A stretch of 64,000 nt of DNA, taken from Streptomyces lateritius. Its GTDB lineage: Bacteria; Actinomycetota; Actinomycetes; Streptomycetales; Streptomycetaceae. Positions within the stretch are counted from its first letter, which is position 1. The number at the start of each line of letters is the position of its first letter. This document shows positions 17,525 to 29,163 of this stretch, one piece after another. The notes under the pieces are model-generated. The model saw nothing but the letters and a program-made list of their open reading frames with translations. It was not told the DNA's origin and ran no database searches. The translations under genes and the position numbers were made by a program. Location: NCBI RefSeq assembly GCF_014649715.1, contig NZ_BMTO01000004.1, forward strand, positions 1 through 64,000, written 5' to 3'.

Positions 17525-17549
17525 TCCCTCCCACCCGCAGGAGCCCGCC

Positions 17550-19196
17550 ATGGCCCGCACCAATCCGATGCACGTCCTGAAGAACCTGGCCGCAGAGCAC
17601 GCCGACGCCCGTCGGCTGGGCCTCCCCGTCGCCGAACTCCGAGGGATGAGGTCCGACGAGATCGGCCGACGCTCCCTCCTCAAGTACGCCGCCGCGGCCG
17701 GTCTCACGGCCGGGGCCGTGGCCGGGGCGGGTCTGCCCGCGACCGCCCGCGCCGCCACTGCCGACCCCAAGGCCAGGGGCACCGCCCGGATCGCCGTCGT
17801 CGGCGCCGGGATCTCCGGACTCACCGCCGCCCTCACCCTCCAGGACGCGGGCCTCACCCCGGTCCTCTACGAGGCCAACCCGAGCCGCGTCGGCGGTCGC
17901 ATGTGGACCCAGCGCGGCCACTGGACGTACGGACAGACCTCCGAGATCGGCGGTGAGCTGATCGACACCAGTCACAAGAAGATCCTGGAGCTCTGCCGCC
18001 GCTTCGGGCTGCCCGTGGAGGACTTCCTCGGCGGCGGGCCCACAGGCGCCGAGGAAGTCCTCTGGTTCAACGGCGCCTACTACCCGCGCCACCAGGCCGA
18101 CGAGGACTTCAAGGCCGTCTACCAGGCCCTGCACCGCGATCTGTCCGAGGCGGGCGAGGTCATGTGGAACCAGACCACGCCCACCGGCACGGCACTCGAC
18201 AACATGTCGATATACGAGTGGATCGAGACCCGCGTCCCCGGCGGGCACTCCTCGCCGCTGGGCAAGTTCATCGACGTCGCCTACAACGTCGAGTACGGCG
18301 CCGAGACCACCGAACAGTCCTCGCTCGCCCTCGTCCTGCTCATGGGCTACCAGACCAATCCGGGCCACTTCAACGTCTGGGGCCTGTCCAACGAGCGCTA
18401 CCACATCACCGGCGGCAACGACCGGCTCCCGAACGCCATCGCGGGCGCCCTCGCCCCCGGTACCCTGCGCCACGGCTGGTCCCTGACCGCCGTACGAGCC
18501 AACGCCGACGGCACCCAGACGCTCACCTTCGCCGAGGCCGGCGCCACGCGGACCGTCACCGCCGACCACACGATCCTCTGTCTCCCGCTGCCGGTCCTCA
18601 AGCAACTCGACCTGACCCAGGCCGCCTTCGATCCCCTGATGAAGAACCTGCTGCGGGACGCGAAGATGGGGCACTGCACCAAGCTGAACATGCAGTTCGC
18701 CACCCGCCCGTGGCGCGGCACCGGCGCCTGGCCGGGCGTCTCGGCCGGCGACTGCTTCACCGACACCGAGGTCCAGCAGACCTGGGACACCACCAAGATC
18801 CAGGGCGGGACGGGCGGCATCCTCATCCAGTACGGCGGCGGCACCCTGGCCAGGTCGCTGACGCCCGCCGGTCCCTTCTCCACCGAGTCGGACCCGTACG
18901 TACGCACGCTCGTCAGCCGGTACCTGACCGGCATCGACGCCTTCTTCCCCGGCACCTCGAAGGCGTACACGGGGCGCGCCCAGCTCTCCGCCTGGCACCG
19001 CAACCCGTACACGCTGGGCGCGTACTCCTGCTGGCCGGTCGGCTATCTGCACCGGTACGCGGGGTACGAAGGCACAGCGCAGGGCAACGTCCACATCGGC
19101 GGCGAGCACTGCAGCTACGACTTCCAGGGCTTCATGGAAGGCGGCGCCACCGAGGGCGAGCGGGCCGCGCGGGAGGTGATCGACGCCCTGAGGTGA
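17550..19196 (+). CDS. Tat-exported flavin monoamine oxidase
   Basis: The 548-residue protein has a twin-arginine signal (GRRSLLKYAAAAGLTAGA, about residues 39-56) ending near AXA at about residue 72. The FAD-binding motif VVGAGISGLTAALTLQDAG starts near residue 84, followed by the GG doublet SRVGGRMWTQ. The C-terminal FAD motif is HIGGEHCSYDFQGFMEGGA. It should oxidatively deaminate a primary amine outside the membrane, giving aldehyde, ammonia and peroxide. GGAG precedes ATG 17550. Substrate (tyramine, putrescine or other) cannot be told from sequence. Confidence 0.9.
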   Translation: MARTNPMHVLKNLAAEHADARRLGLPVAELRGMRSDEIGRRSLLKYAAAAGLTAGAVAGAGLPATARAATADPKARGTARIAVVGAGISGLTAALTLQDAGLTPVLYEANPSRVGGRMWTQRGHWTYGQTSEIGGELIDTSHKKILELCRRFGLPVEDFLGGGPTGAEEVLWFNGAYYPRHQADEDFKAVYQALHRDLSEAGEVMWNQTTPTGTALDNMSIYEWIETRVPGGHSSPLGKFIDVAYNVEYGAETTEQSSLALVLLMGYQTNPGHFNVWGLSNERYHITGGNDRLPNAIAGALAPGTLRHGWSLTAVRANADGTQTLTFAEAGATRTVTADHTILCLPLPVLKQLDLTQAAFDPLMKNLLRDAKMGHCTKLNMQFATRPWRGTGAWPGVSAGDCFTDTEVQQTWDTTKIQGGTGGILIQYGGGTLARSLTPAGPFSTESDPYVRTLVSRYLTGIDAFFPGTSKAYTGRAQLSAWHRNPYTLGAYSCWPVGYLHRYAGYEGTAQGNVHIGGEHCSYDFQGFMEGGATEGERAAREVIDALR

Positions 19197-19210
19197 CCTC
19201 CTCGCGGCCG

Positions 19211-20602
19211 TCAGGCGGACGCGGCCGGTGCGATGTTGTGGTTGAGGTGGAAGACGTTGTCGGGGTCGTACGCGGCCTTGACCCTGGCCAGGCGCAGGTG
19301 GTTCCCGGCGCCGTAGCCGGCGACGACCCGCCGCTCACCCTCGTTGCCGATGAAGTTGAGATAGACGGCATCGATGGACCACGGCCTCGCATCGGCCCGT
19401 ACGTCCCGCACCCACCGCCGTACGCGTTCGTCGTCGGCCGGGTCCTCCCAGGTCGCGAACGGGTGCACGACCCAGGGCGCGGTCCGCCACGGCACCGGGT
19501 AGTCCAGCGGCCCGTCCGCCACCGCGCCGCCCATCATGAACAGCACGTGCTGGGTACTCGTGGGCATCGGAATCCGCGCCGCGCGCTCGCAGAAGACGTC
19601 CACGGCGTCGTCCGGGAACTCGCTCAGATACTCCGCCGACCAGTAGTTCCGCAGCCCCGGCGGGTCGTCCATCATGCACTGGAGGTCCGCGTACGCGATG
19701 TCCGTCACCAGCTCGACCTCGGGCCGCAGCGCGAGCAGCGGCGCCGCGAACTCGCGGACCTCGTCCACCGGGCCCGCGTACGTGAGCAGGGCGCCGCAGA
19801 CCAGTTCGCCGACGAGGTGCTCGGGAATGAAGGGCGCGGGCGGCGCCGGGCAGCAGATGACACCACCGCCCACCTCGTCCGGGGCGACCTCGCCCAGATC
19901 GCGGAAGGCGCGCACCACGTCGGGCGCGGACTCGGGTCGGACGAACACCATCGCGATGCTGGTCTCCGGCAGCTCGTGCAGCCGCAGGGTCAGCGAGGTC
20001 GCCACACCGAAGTTGCCGCCGCCGCCGTGCAGGGCCCAGAACAGCTCCGGGTTGTCGTCGGCGCTCGCCACGACGTGCTTGCCCTCCGCCGTGATCAGGT
20101 CGACGGCGAGCAGGTTGTCGCAGGCGAGCCCGAACTTCCGCTCCAGCCAGCCCGATCCGCCGCCCAGCGTGAAGCCGCCCACGCCCGTGGTCGACGCCCG
20201 CCCGCCCGTCGTCGCCACCCCGAAGGGCTGGCAGGCCCGGTCCAGGTGACTCATCGTCGCCCCGCCCTCGACCCGTACGGTCAGGTCCTCCGGGTCGACC
20301 ACGACCCGGTGCATCCGCCGCAGGTCGACGACCAGGCCGTCGTCGACGGCCGAGGTCCCGGCGACGCTGTGACCGCCTCCGCGCACCGCGACGGGCAGTT
20401 CCGTCTCGCGGCCGAAGAGGACGGCGTTGGAGACGTCCGCCTGGGTCTCGCACTGGGCGATGACCGCGGGACGCCGGTCGATCATGGCGTTGTGGAGGGT
20501 CCGGGCCTCGTCGTAGCCCGGGTCGCCGGGGACGAGCACCTGGCCGGCCAGATCCTCGCGGAGTCCGGCCAGGGCGCTCTCCGGCACACTGCGGGGAGCC
20601 AT
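19211..20602 (-). CDS. FAD-linked oxidase, BBE/PCMH type
   Basis: The 463-residue enzyme has the PCMH FAD-binding domain with PVAVRGGGHSVAG (about residue 69), whose His is the usual covalent FAD attachment site. The second site typical of bicovalent berberine-bridge enzymes (a Cys in GxCxxVGxGG) is replaced by TTGGRASTTGVGGFTLGGG, so one covalent link is expected. The C-terminus (NVFHLNHNIAP) is the BBE motif. Such enzymes oxidise sugars or alcohols; substrate unknown. It converges on the amine oxidase gene with a 14-bp gap. Confidence 0.9.
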   Translation of the reverse strand: MAPRSVPESALAGLREDLAGQVLVPGDPGYDEARTLHNAMIDRRPAVIAQCETQADVSNAVLFGRETELPVAVRGGGHSVAGTSAVDDGLVVDLRRMHRVVVDPEDLTVRVEGGATMSHLDRACQPFGVATTGGRASTTGVGGFTLGGGSGWLERKFGLACDNLLAVDLITAEGKHVVASADDNPELFWALHGGGGNFGVATSLTLRLHELPETSIAMVFVRPESAPDVVRAFRDLGEVAPDEVGGGVICCPAPPAPFIPEHLVGELVCGALLTYAGPVDEVREFAAPLLALRPEVELVTDIAYADLQCMMDDPPGLRNYWSAEYLSEFPDDAVDVFCERAARIPMPTSTQHVLFMMGGAVADGPLDYPVPWRTAPWVVHPFATWEDPADDERVRRWVRDVRADARPWSIDAVYLNFIGNEGERRVVAGYGAGNHLRLARVKAAYDPDNVFHLNHNIAPAASA

Positions 20603-20719
20603 GGGACCCCCCCTTTCCGAGGGGGGAGCAGGACCATTTCATCGTATTGCGGTACGCCGTCCCCCGCGTCCCGGCCCCGCGGATCCCGGCGGCCTCCGCA
20701 GGCCCCTGCCCCCTACGCC

Positions 20720-22522
20720 TCAGCCCCCGTACGCCCCGCTCGCCGTCAGCCGCAGCGCCGTGTCGATCAGCGGAACGTGGCTGAACGCCTGCGGGAAGTT
20801 GCCCACCTGCCGCTGCAGCCGGGAATCCCACTCCTCCGCGAGGAGGCCCAGGTCGTTGCGGAGCCCGAGGAGCTTCTCGAAGAGCTTGCGGGCCTCGTCC
20901 ACGCGCCCGATCATCGCCAGGTCGTCGGCGAGCCAGAACGAGCAGGCCAGGAACGCGCCCTCGTCGCCCTCCAGACCGTCCACGCCCGCCTCCTCACCGG
21001 CGGTCGGGTAGCGCAGCACGAAGCCGTCCTCCGTCGACAGCTCCCGCTGGATCGCCTCGATGGTGCCGATGACCCGCTTGTCGTCCGGCGGCAGGAAGCC
21101 CATCTGCGGGATCAACAGCAGCGAGGCGTCCAGCTCCTTGGAGCCGTACGACTGCGTGAACGTGTTCCGCTCCTTGTCGTAGCCCTTCTCGCAGACGTCC
21201 CGGTGGATGTCGTCGCGCAGCTCGCGCCAGCGCTCCAGCGGGCCGTCGGCGTCCCCGGACTCGATCAGCTTGATGGTGCGGTCGACCGCCACCCAGGCCA
21301 TCACCTTGGAGTGCACGAAGTGCCGGCGCGGGCCGCGGACCTCCCAGATGCCCTCGTCGGGCTGGTCCCAGTGCGTCTCCAGGTACCGGATGAGCTTGAG
21401 CTGCAGGAGGGCGGCGTAGTCGTTCCGGGACAGGCCCGTCATGTGCGCCAGGTGCAGGGCCTCGGTGACCTCGCCGTAGACGTCGAGCTGGAGCTGGTTC
21501 GCCGCCCCGTTGCCCACCCGGACCGGGCTGGAGTTCTCGTACCCGGGCAGCCAGTCCAGCTCGGCCTCGCCGAGCTCGCGCTCGCCCGCGATCCCGTACA
21601 TGATCTGCAGGTTCTCCGGGTCGCCCGCGACCGCCCTGAGCAGCCAGTCCCGCCAGGCGCGGGCCTCTTCGCGGTAGCCGGTGCGCAGCATCGACGACAG
21701 GGTGATCGCGGCGTCGCGCAGCCAGGTGTAGCGGTAGTCCCAGTTCCGGACGCCGCCGATCTCCTCCGGCAGGGAGGTGGTCGGCGCGGCGACGATGCCG
21801 CCGGTGGGGGCGTACGTCAGCGCCTTCAGCGTGATCAGGGAGCGGACCACGGCCTCGCGGTACGGCCCGTGGTACGTGCAGTGCTCGACCCACTCCCGCC
21901 AGAAGTCGACGGTCGCCTCCAGCGAACCCTCCGGGTCCGGCAGCGGCGGCGGCTCCTTGTGGGAGGGCTGCCAGCTGAGCGTGAAGGTGATCCGGTCGCC
22001 GGGGGTGACGGTGAACTCGGAGTACGTGGTGAGGTCCTTGCCGTGCGTCTCGACGGCCGTGTCCAGCCAGACCGAGTCGGGGCCGGCGACGGCTACCGTA
22101 CGGTCGCCGACCTTGTGGACCCAGGGCACCACTCGGCCGTAGCTGAACCGCATCCGCAGGGCCGAGCTCATCTGCACGCGGCCCGAGACGCCCTCCACGA
22201 TCCTGATCAGCTGCGGAGCGCCGTCACGCGGCGGCATGAAATCGGTCACCCGGACCGTGCCGCGCGGGGTGTCCCACTCGGATTCCAGGATGAGCGAGTC
22301 GCCGCGGTAGCGGCGCCGGTCGGCCGGAGCCGCGGCGGAGCCGTTGGGTCCGGCGGGACCCACCCGCCAGAATCCGTGCTCCTCCGTGCCGAGAAGTCCG
22401 GCGAAGACGGCGTGGGAATCGAAGCGGGGCAGGCACAGCCAGTCGACGCTGCCGTCCCGGCAGACCAGTGCGGCGGTCTGCATGTCTCCGATGAGTGCGT
22501 AATCCTCGATGCGCCCGGCCAC
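20720..22522 (-). CDS. Glycoside hydrolase family 15 protein (trehalase-like)
   Basis: The 600-residue cytoplasmic protein starts with IEDYALIGDMQTAALVCRDG and SVDWLCLPRFDS, the hallmark N-terminus of bacterial GH15. It has the catalytic-region motif GGVRNWDYRYTWLRDAAITL (about residue 234) and, near the end, EEWDSRLQRQVGNFPQAFSH (about residue 565). Mycobacterial relatives are alpha,alpha-trehalases; glucoamylase or glucodextranase activity is the alternative. GGAG lies 7 nt before GTG 22522. It is divergent from pyrG across a 471-bp gap. Confidence 0.9.
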   Translation of the reverse strand: MAGRIEDYALIGDMQTAALVCRDGSVDWLCLPRFDSHAVFAGLLGTEEHGFWRVGPAGPNGSAAAPADRRRYRGDSLILESEWDTPRGTVRVTDFMPPRDGAPQLIRIVEGVSGRVQMSSALRMRFSYGRVVPWVHKVGDRTVAVAGPDSVWLDTAVETHGKDLTTYSEFTVTPGDRITFTLSWQPSHKEPPPLPDPEGSLEATVDFWREWVEHCTYHGPYREAVVRSLITLKALTYAPTGGIVAAPTTSLPEEIGGVRNWDYRYTWLRDAAITLSSMLRTGYREEARAWRDWLLRAVAGDPENLQIMYGIAGERELGEAELDWLPGYENSSPVRVGNGAANQLQLDVYGEVTEALHLAHMTGLSRNDYAALLQLKLIRYLETHWDQPDEGIWEVRGPRRHFVHSKVMAWVAVDRTIKLIESGDADGPLERWRELRDDIHRDVCEKGYDKERNTFTQSYGSKELDASLLLIPQMGFLPPDDKRVIGTIEAIQRELSTEDGFVLRYPTAGEEAGVDGLEGDEGAFLACSFWLADDLAMIGRVDEARKLFEKLLGLRNDLGLLAEEWDSRLQRQVGNFPQAFSHVPLIDTALRLTASGAYGG

Positions 22523-22993
22523 GTGCTATCTCCAGTCGAACGGCCAACGTCCGCCCCGCGGGGCGCTTCCTACAGATGGTGCCAGCAGTCAAGGGATCGT
22601 TGACGAGCTCTTGCTTCCGGTTGACTGGCGGGGTTGGTGCCGATGGCCGGTCCGGCTCGGCAGGGAGTGTCCGAGCAGGATACGACGCACCCTGAGCAGG
22701 CGCCGCTACGTCCTTGTAACGACGTTGCGCCGAACGGGTGAGGCTCATGTGACCTGTGGAGTCGCCGTCCGGAGCATTCCGCATGCGTTCCGGATGCGGT
22801 CCGTACGCACCCGACTGCCCCGTGTGGCCGGAAGCGGTCTCCCTTCGTCGCTGATACCCTGGTACCCCGTGGACCGGTGGGAAACGGCGAAAGCCGAGGC
22901 CCCCGAAACCGCAGCGACGGCACCCCCCGATTCTTCCGGAGGGGAGGCCGGTACGCACCTCCAGAACGCGACCACGGGAGCCCCCTCTTGGCG
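22523..22993. other. Divergent intergenic region (GH15 gene / pyrG)
   Basis: No coding pattern is visible in this 471-bp gap. It should hold promoters for both neighbours. The clearest candidate is an extended -10, TGATACCCT (near 22851-22859), which would give pyrG an untranslated leader of about 130 nt. A short inverted repeat (CCGCAT and ATGCGG, near 22782-22802) lies upstream of it. The leader length leaves room for regulation of pyrG, but I see no recognised attenuator. Confidence 0.4.
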
Positions 22994-24658
<1,665 letters not shown>

Positions 24659-24677
24659 GCGCAAGCGGTTAACGTTG

Positions 24678-24717
24678 CCGGGGTACGGGTCCTTCGCTGG
24701 ATTCGTACCCCGGTTTT
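24678..24717 (+). terminator. pyrG terminator
   Basis: CCGGGGTACG (24678-24687) pairs perfectly with CGTACCCCGG (24704-24713) across a 16-nt loop and is followed by four T residues. It lies 20 bp after the pyrG stop and just before the Nudix gene, which therefore probably has its own promoter or depends on read-through. Confidence 0.85.
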
Positions 24718-24736
24718 CGTGTGTGGGAGGACGCAG

Positions 24737-25363
24737 ATGGAGTTGCAGGACACCCCGGAGGAGTGGCAGGTCGTCGCCACGACGACCCCCTTCCAGGGCA
24801 ACAAGACGAGTGTCCGCACGGACGACGTGGTCATGCCGGACGGCACGGTCGCGCGCCGCGACTACCAGGTCCACCCCGGCTCGGTGGCGGTGGTCGCCCT
24901 CGACGACGAGGACCGCGTCCTGCTGCTCAAGCAGTACCGGCACCCGGTGCGGCAGAAGCTCTGGGAGATCCCGGCCGGTCTGCTCGACGTGCCGGGCGAG
25001 AATCCGCTGCACGCGGCGGTGCGCGAGCTGTACGAGGAGGCGCACGTCAAGGCGGAGGACTGGCGGGTCCTGACCGACGTCTACACGTCGCCGGGCGGCT
25101 GCGACGAGGCGGTACGGATCTTCCTGGCGCGGGGGCTTTCGGAGGCCGAGGGGGATCGCTTCGAGGTCGCCGAGGAGGAGGCGGACATGGAGCTGGCGCG
25201 GGTTCCGCTGGAGGAGCTGGCGCGGGGCGTCCTGGCGGGCGAGCTGCACAACAACTGCCTGGTGGTGGGTGTCCTCTCGGTCCTGGCCGCCCGGGCGGGC
25301 GAGGGCCTCGACGCCCTCCGCCCCGCCGAGGCCCCCTGGCCGGCCCGCCCCTTCGAGGCATAG
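24737..25363 (+). CDS. Nudix hydrolase, ADP-ribose pyrophosphatase type
   Basis: The 208-residue protein has an N-terminal beta extension and a Nudix helix in GLLDVPGENPLHAAVREL, followed by YEEAHV. This matches GX5EX7REUXEE, but the Gly of the final EEXGU is His here. The sequence TSPGGCDEAVRIFLARGL after it is typical of NudF-type ADP-sugar pyrophosphatases, which split ADP-ribose into AMP and ribose 5-phosphate. ATG 24737 is 6 nt after GGGAGG. The gene follows pyrG in other Streptomyces too, as far as I recall. Confidence 0.9.
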   Translation: MELQDTPEEWQVVATTTPFQGNKTSVRTDDVVMPDGTVARRDYQVHPGSVAVVALDDEDRVLLLKQYRHPVRQKLWEIPAGLLDVPGENPLHAAVRELYEEAHVKAEDWRVLTDVYTSPGGCDEAVRIFLARGLSEAEGDRFEVAEEEADMELARVPLEELARGVLAGELHNNCLVVGVLSVLAARAGEGLDALRPAEAPWPARPFEA

Positions 25364-25574
25364 CCGTGCCACCCCGTTGAGGCCGTCCACGCCGGTGGGG
25401 GGGCGTGGGCCGCAGCGGACGAAGGAGGCGGTCTGACGATCGGTTGATCCGATCGGGGGACCTGTGCGTCGCGCTCCACCGGGTCCGCACCCCGCCCTGA
25501 ACTACGCTCGGGATCGCCCGTGCGGAGACCCCCCACGGGATCGGCTCGTGCGCAGGTGGACGGGAGTGTGGCCC

Positions 25575-27560
25575 GTGACGGATCAGGCGGTGGCAGCGGG
25601 CGGGGTGCGGAGCTTCTTCGGGCGGCAGCGGGAGCTGAAGGCCCTGCGCGCCGACATCGAACGGACCGGACTCGACACCCTCGCCGGCCACAAAGCCCCC
25701 CGCGCACGCGTGCTCCTGATCGCCGGACGGGCCGGTTCGGGGCGGACCGCGCTCGCCGGCGAACTCGTCGCCGGCCTCGGCGACGCCTACCCCGGCGGGG
25801 TGTACCGCGCCCGTCTGACCGAGCCCGGCGGGGACCCCGTCCCCACCGCCCGGGCCGCCCAGGGGCTGCTGAAGGACCTCGGAGTCGCCGAACCCCCGGG
25901 CGCCGCCGAGGACGAGCTCACCGAGATGGTCCGCAAGGCCCTCTCCGTACGCCGCACCGTCCTCGTCCTCGACGACGCCGTCGACGCCGAGCAGGTCGAC
26001 CCGCTGCTCCCCGACAACCCGGACGCCCTCGTCGTCGCCGTGGCCAAGGGCCCCCTGACCGGCATTCCCGACGTCCGCCCCTGCACCCTCGGCGGCCTGG
26101 ACCCCAAGTCCGCCATCGAGCTGCTCACCACCCTCACCGGTTCGGTCCGGGTCACGGTCGACCCCCAGGCCGCCGAGACCCTCGTCGAGGAGTGCGGCGG
26201 CCAGCCCGCCGCCGTCGTCCTGGCCGGACGCTGGCTCGCCGCCCGCCCCAAGGACTCCGTCGCCGACCTCGCCAAGCGGCTGCGCGCCCTGAACGGCGAC
26301 CCGCTCTCCCGCACCTTCCGCCTCGTCCACGACTCCCTGCCCCAGCCCGCCGCCCGGATACTGCGATTCCTCTCCCTCGCGCCCCTCGGCCGCGCCGACG
26401 CCCACGCCGCCTCCGCCCTCGCCGGCTGCTCCGTCTCGGCGGCCGAGACCACCCTCGCCGGCTTGGTGGGCCTCGGAGTCGTACGGGAGGAGGGAGCGGG
26501 GGAGTATGAGGTGCCCGGCCATCTCGTCCCCCTGCTGCGCGAGCAGATGGAGGAGCGCGACCGGCCCGCCGAGGTCCAGCTCGCCCGGGCCCGGATGCTG
26601 GAGCGGACCGTACGGCTCCTCCAGTCCTGCCGTGCGGTCACCGAGCCCGAGGGGTCCGCCGCCCGCAAGAAGCTCGCCGGGCTGCCCCGCGCCCTGCGCT
26701 TCCCGAACGTGGCCGCCGCCGCGGAGTGGCTGGAGCGCCGCAGGCCCGTCCTGCTCGCCTCCGCCCGGCTCGCCGTCGCCGACGGTGAGCTCGACACCCT
26801 GGCCCGCCGCCTGGTCGCCGCCCTTGTCCGGGCCGAGACCGCGCACCGCGGCGCGGAGGCCGCGGCGCCCGATCTCTACGGACTGCACCGGCTGGTCCTG
26901 GACGTGGCCGAGCGGCGCGGACTGCACCGGGAGCGGGCCGCGGCCCTGCTGAATCTCGCCGATCTCGACGCCAAGACCGGCCGTACCGAGGACGCCCTGA
27001 CCCGATACCGGGCGGCGCTGGACGCCGGAAAGGCGGCGAACGACCCGTACGCGATCGGCCGGGCGATGGAATCCGTAGGCGGCTCCTACCAGGAGCTGGG
27101 GGACTGGCAGCGGGCCGGTGACTGGTACGGCCGGGCCCTCGCCCAGCGCCTCGCCCGCGACGAGCGGGCCGACCAGGCCCGGCTGTACGCACGGCTCGGC
27201 GCGGTGCAGACCTACGCGGGCCGCTACGGCGAGGCGTTGCGGAACTGGCGCGCCGCCGCCGCGGGCTACCGGCGGTTGTCCGATCTCCCCGGTTACGCGC
27301 GGGCGTTGAGCGAGGCCGCCCGGGTCCAGGAGTACGCCGGACGGCCCGAGGAATGCCTGCGGACCTGTGAGGAGGCGGTGGAGTGGGCCCGGCGTGCCCA
27401 GGACGTACGCCTCCAGGCCGCTCTGCAGCTCCGGCTGGCCGACACCCTCGACCGGCTCGGGGACCCGGCCGCCGCCCGACTGCACAGGTCCGCGGCGGAA
27501 AGACTGCTTGGAACCGAGGCCTCCGCCTACGAAATCCGCAGTGCTGCTCTCGAAGATTAA
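25575..27560 (+). CDS. NB-ARC-like ATPase with C-terminal TPR repeats
   Basis: The 661-residue protein has a P-loop GRAGSGRTALAGELVAGLG (about residue 53) in which the canonical Lys is Arg. Walker B-like VLVLDDAV follows, and then NB-ARC features such as LEECGGQPAAVVLAGRWL. From about residue 430 there are TPR-like helices (RTEDALTRYRAALDAGKAAN, YQELGDWQRAGDWYGRALA). It resembles AfsR or other STAND proteins without a DNA-binding SARP domain. The role is probably regulatory, but no partner is evident. GGGAG precedes GTG 25575 by 8 nt; earlier in-frame starts add unconserved residues. Confidence 0.82.
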   Translation: MTDQAVAAGGVRSFFGRQRELKALRADIERTGLDTLAGHKAPRARVLLIAGRAGSGRTALAGELVAGLGDAYPGGVYRARLTEPGGDPVPTARAAQGLLKDLGVAEPPGAAEDELTEMVRKALSVRRTVLVLDDAVDAEQVDPLLPDNPDALVVAVAKGPLTGIPDVRPCTLGGLDPKSAIELLTTLTGSVRVTVDPQAAETLVEECGGQPAAVVLAGRWLAARPKDSVADLAKRLRALNGDPLSRTFRLVHDSLPQPAARILRFLSLAPLGRADAHAASALAGCSVSAAETTLAGLVGLGVVREEGAGEYEVPGHLVPLLREQMEERDRPAEVQLARARMLERTVRLLQSCRAVTEPEGSAARKKLAGLPRALRFPNVAAAAEWLERRRPVLLASARLAVADGELDTLARRLVAALVRAETAHRGAEAAAPDLYGLHRLVLDVAERRGLHRERAAALLNLADLDAKTGRTEDALTRYRAALDAGKAANDPYAIGRAMESVGGSYQELGDWQRAGDWYGRALAQRLARDERADQARLYARLGAVQTYAGRYGEALRNWRAAAAGYRRLSDLPGYARALSEAARVQEYAGRPEECLRTCEEAVEWARRAQDVRLQAALQLRLADTLDRLGDPAAARLHRSAAERLLGTEASAYEIRSAALED

Positions 27561-27707
27561 TGCTTTGCAAGGCTAGACAGAGGGAACTCCTTCATTAGAC
27601 TGGGTGCGCCGCGTTCGATCGCGGTCTGTCCCGGTGTGCCGCAGTACGGCCGGGTATGTATCGCATTGCCCCCAGTTATCCCCCTGATTCAAGGACCGTG
27701 ATCGACG

Positions 27708-28823
<1,116 letters not shown>

Positions 28824-29163
28824 CCCTCCCGGACATCACGTCAACGCGTGCCGTCAACCTCACGCATCCGGCCGGACCTTGTGCGCCAAGGTCCGGCCGG
28901 ATGTGTGTCCGGCCACTTCAGGGGCCTTGTGCAACTCGCCTCGAACGTAACCCTTTAACCGTTTCGCACACCCCCGAAACGTGCGGATGCGTGGCTGCGC
29001 ACCCTTGACAGAGGGGTGTTCGGTTACCGACACATCGGGCCGGGAACGGCGGATTGTGTTGCTGCGGACCGGTGACACGCCATAGAGTCGCCAACCGTCG
29101 GCATGGTGCCACGCTGACCTATCGATAAATGTTCCTGGCCACATCAAGGAGGTAAGACGACTT
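28824..29163 (+). promoter_or_regulatory. Intergenic region with ald terminator and candidate parA promoter
   Basis: Apart from the hairpin at 28865-28903 there is no gene in this 340-bp gap. The best promoter candidate for the ParA-like gene is TTGCTG (29059-29064) with an 18-bp spacer and TAGAGT (29083-29088). That leaves about 70 nt of leader with AAGGAGG at 29146-29152. A TTGACA at 29005-29010 has no good partner. I found no parS site (GTTTCACGTGAAAC) here or elsewhere in the window. Confidence 0.45.
28865..28903 (+). terminator. ald terminator
   Basis: A perfect 17-bp stem (28865-28881 with 28887-28903) closes on the loop TGCGC, 41 bp after the ald stop. It has no T-tract. Each arm itself contains the palindrome TCCGGCCGGA in part, so alternative folding is possible. 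The next gene begins 260 bp downstream on the same strand. Confidence 0.85.

Noticed and set aside
25464-25574. An earlier start for the NB-ARC/TPR protein
   Set aside because: The added 37 residues are Pro/Arg-rich without conservation, while GTG 25575 has a well-placed GGGAG.
28824-29163. A parS site for the ParA-like protein
   Set aside because: No GTTTCACGTGAAAC or close variant is present here; the ParA-like gene is not part of the oriC parAB locus.
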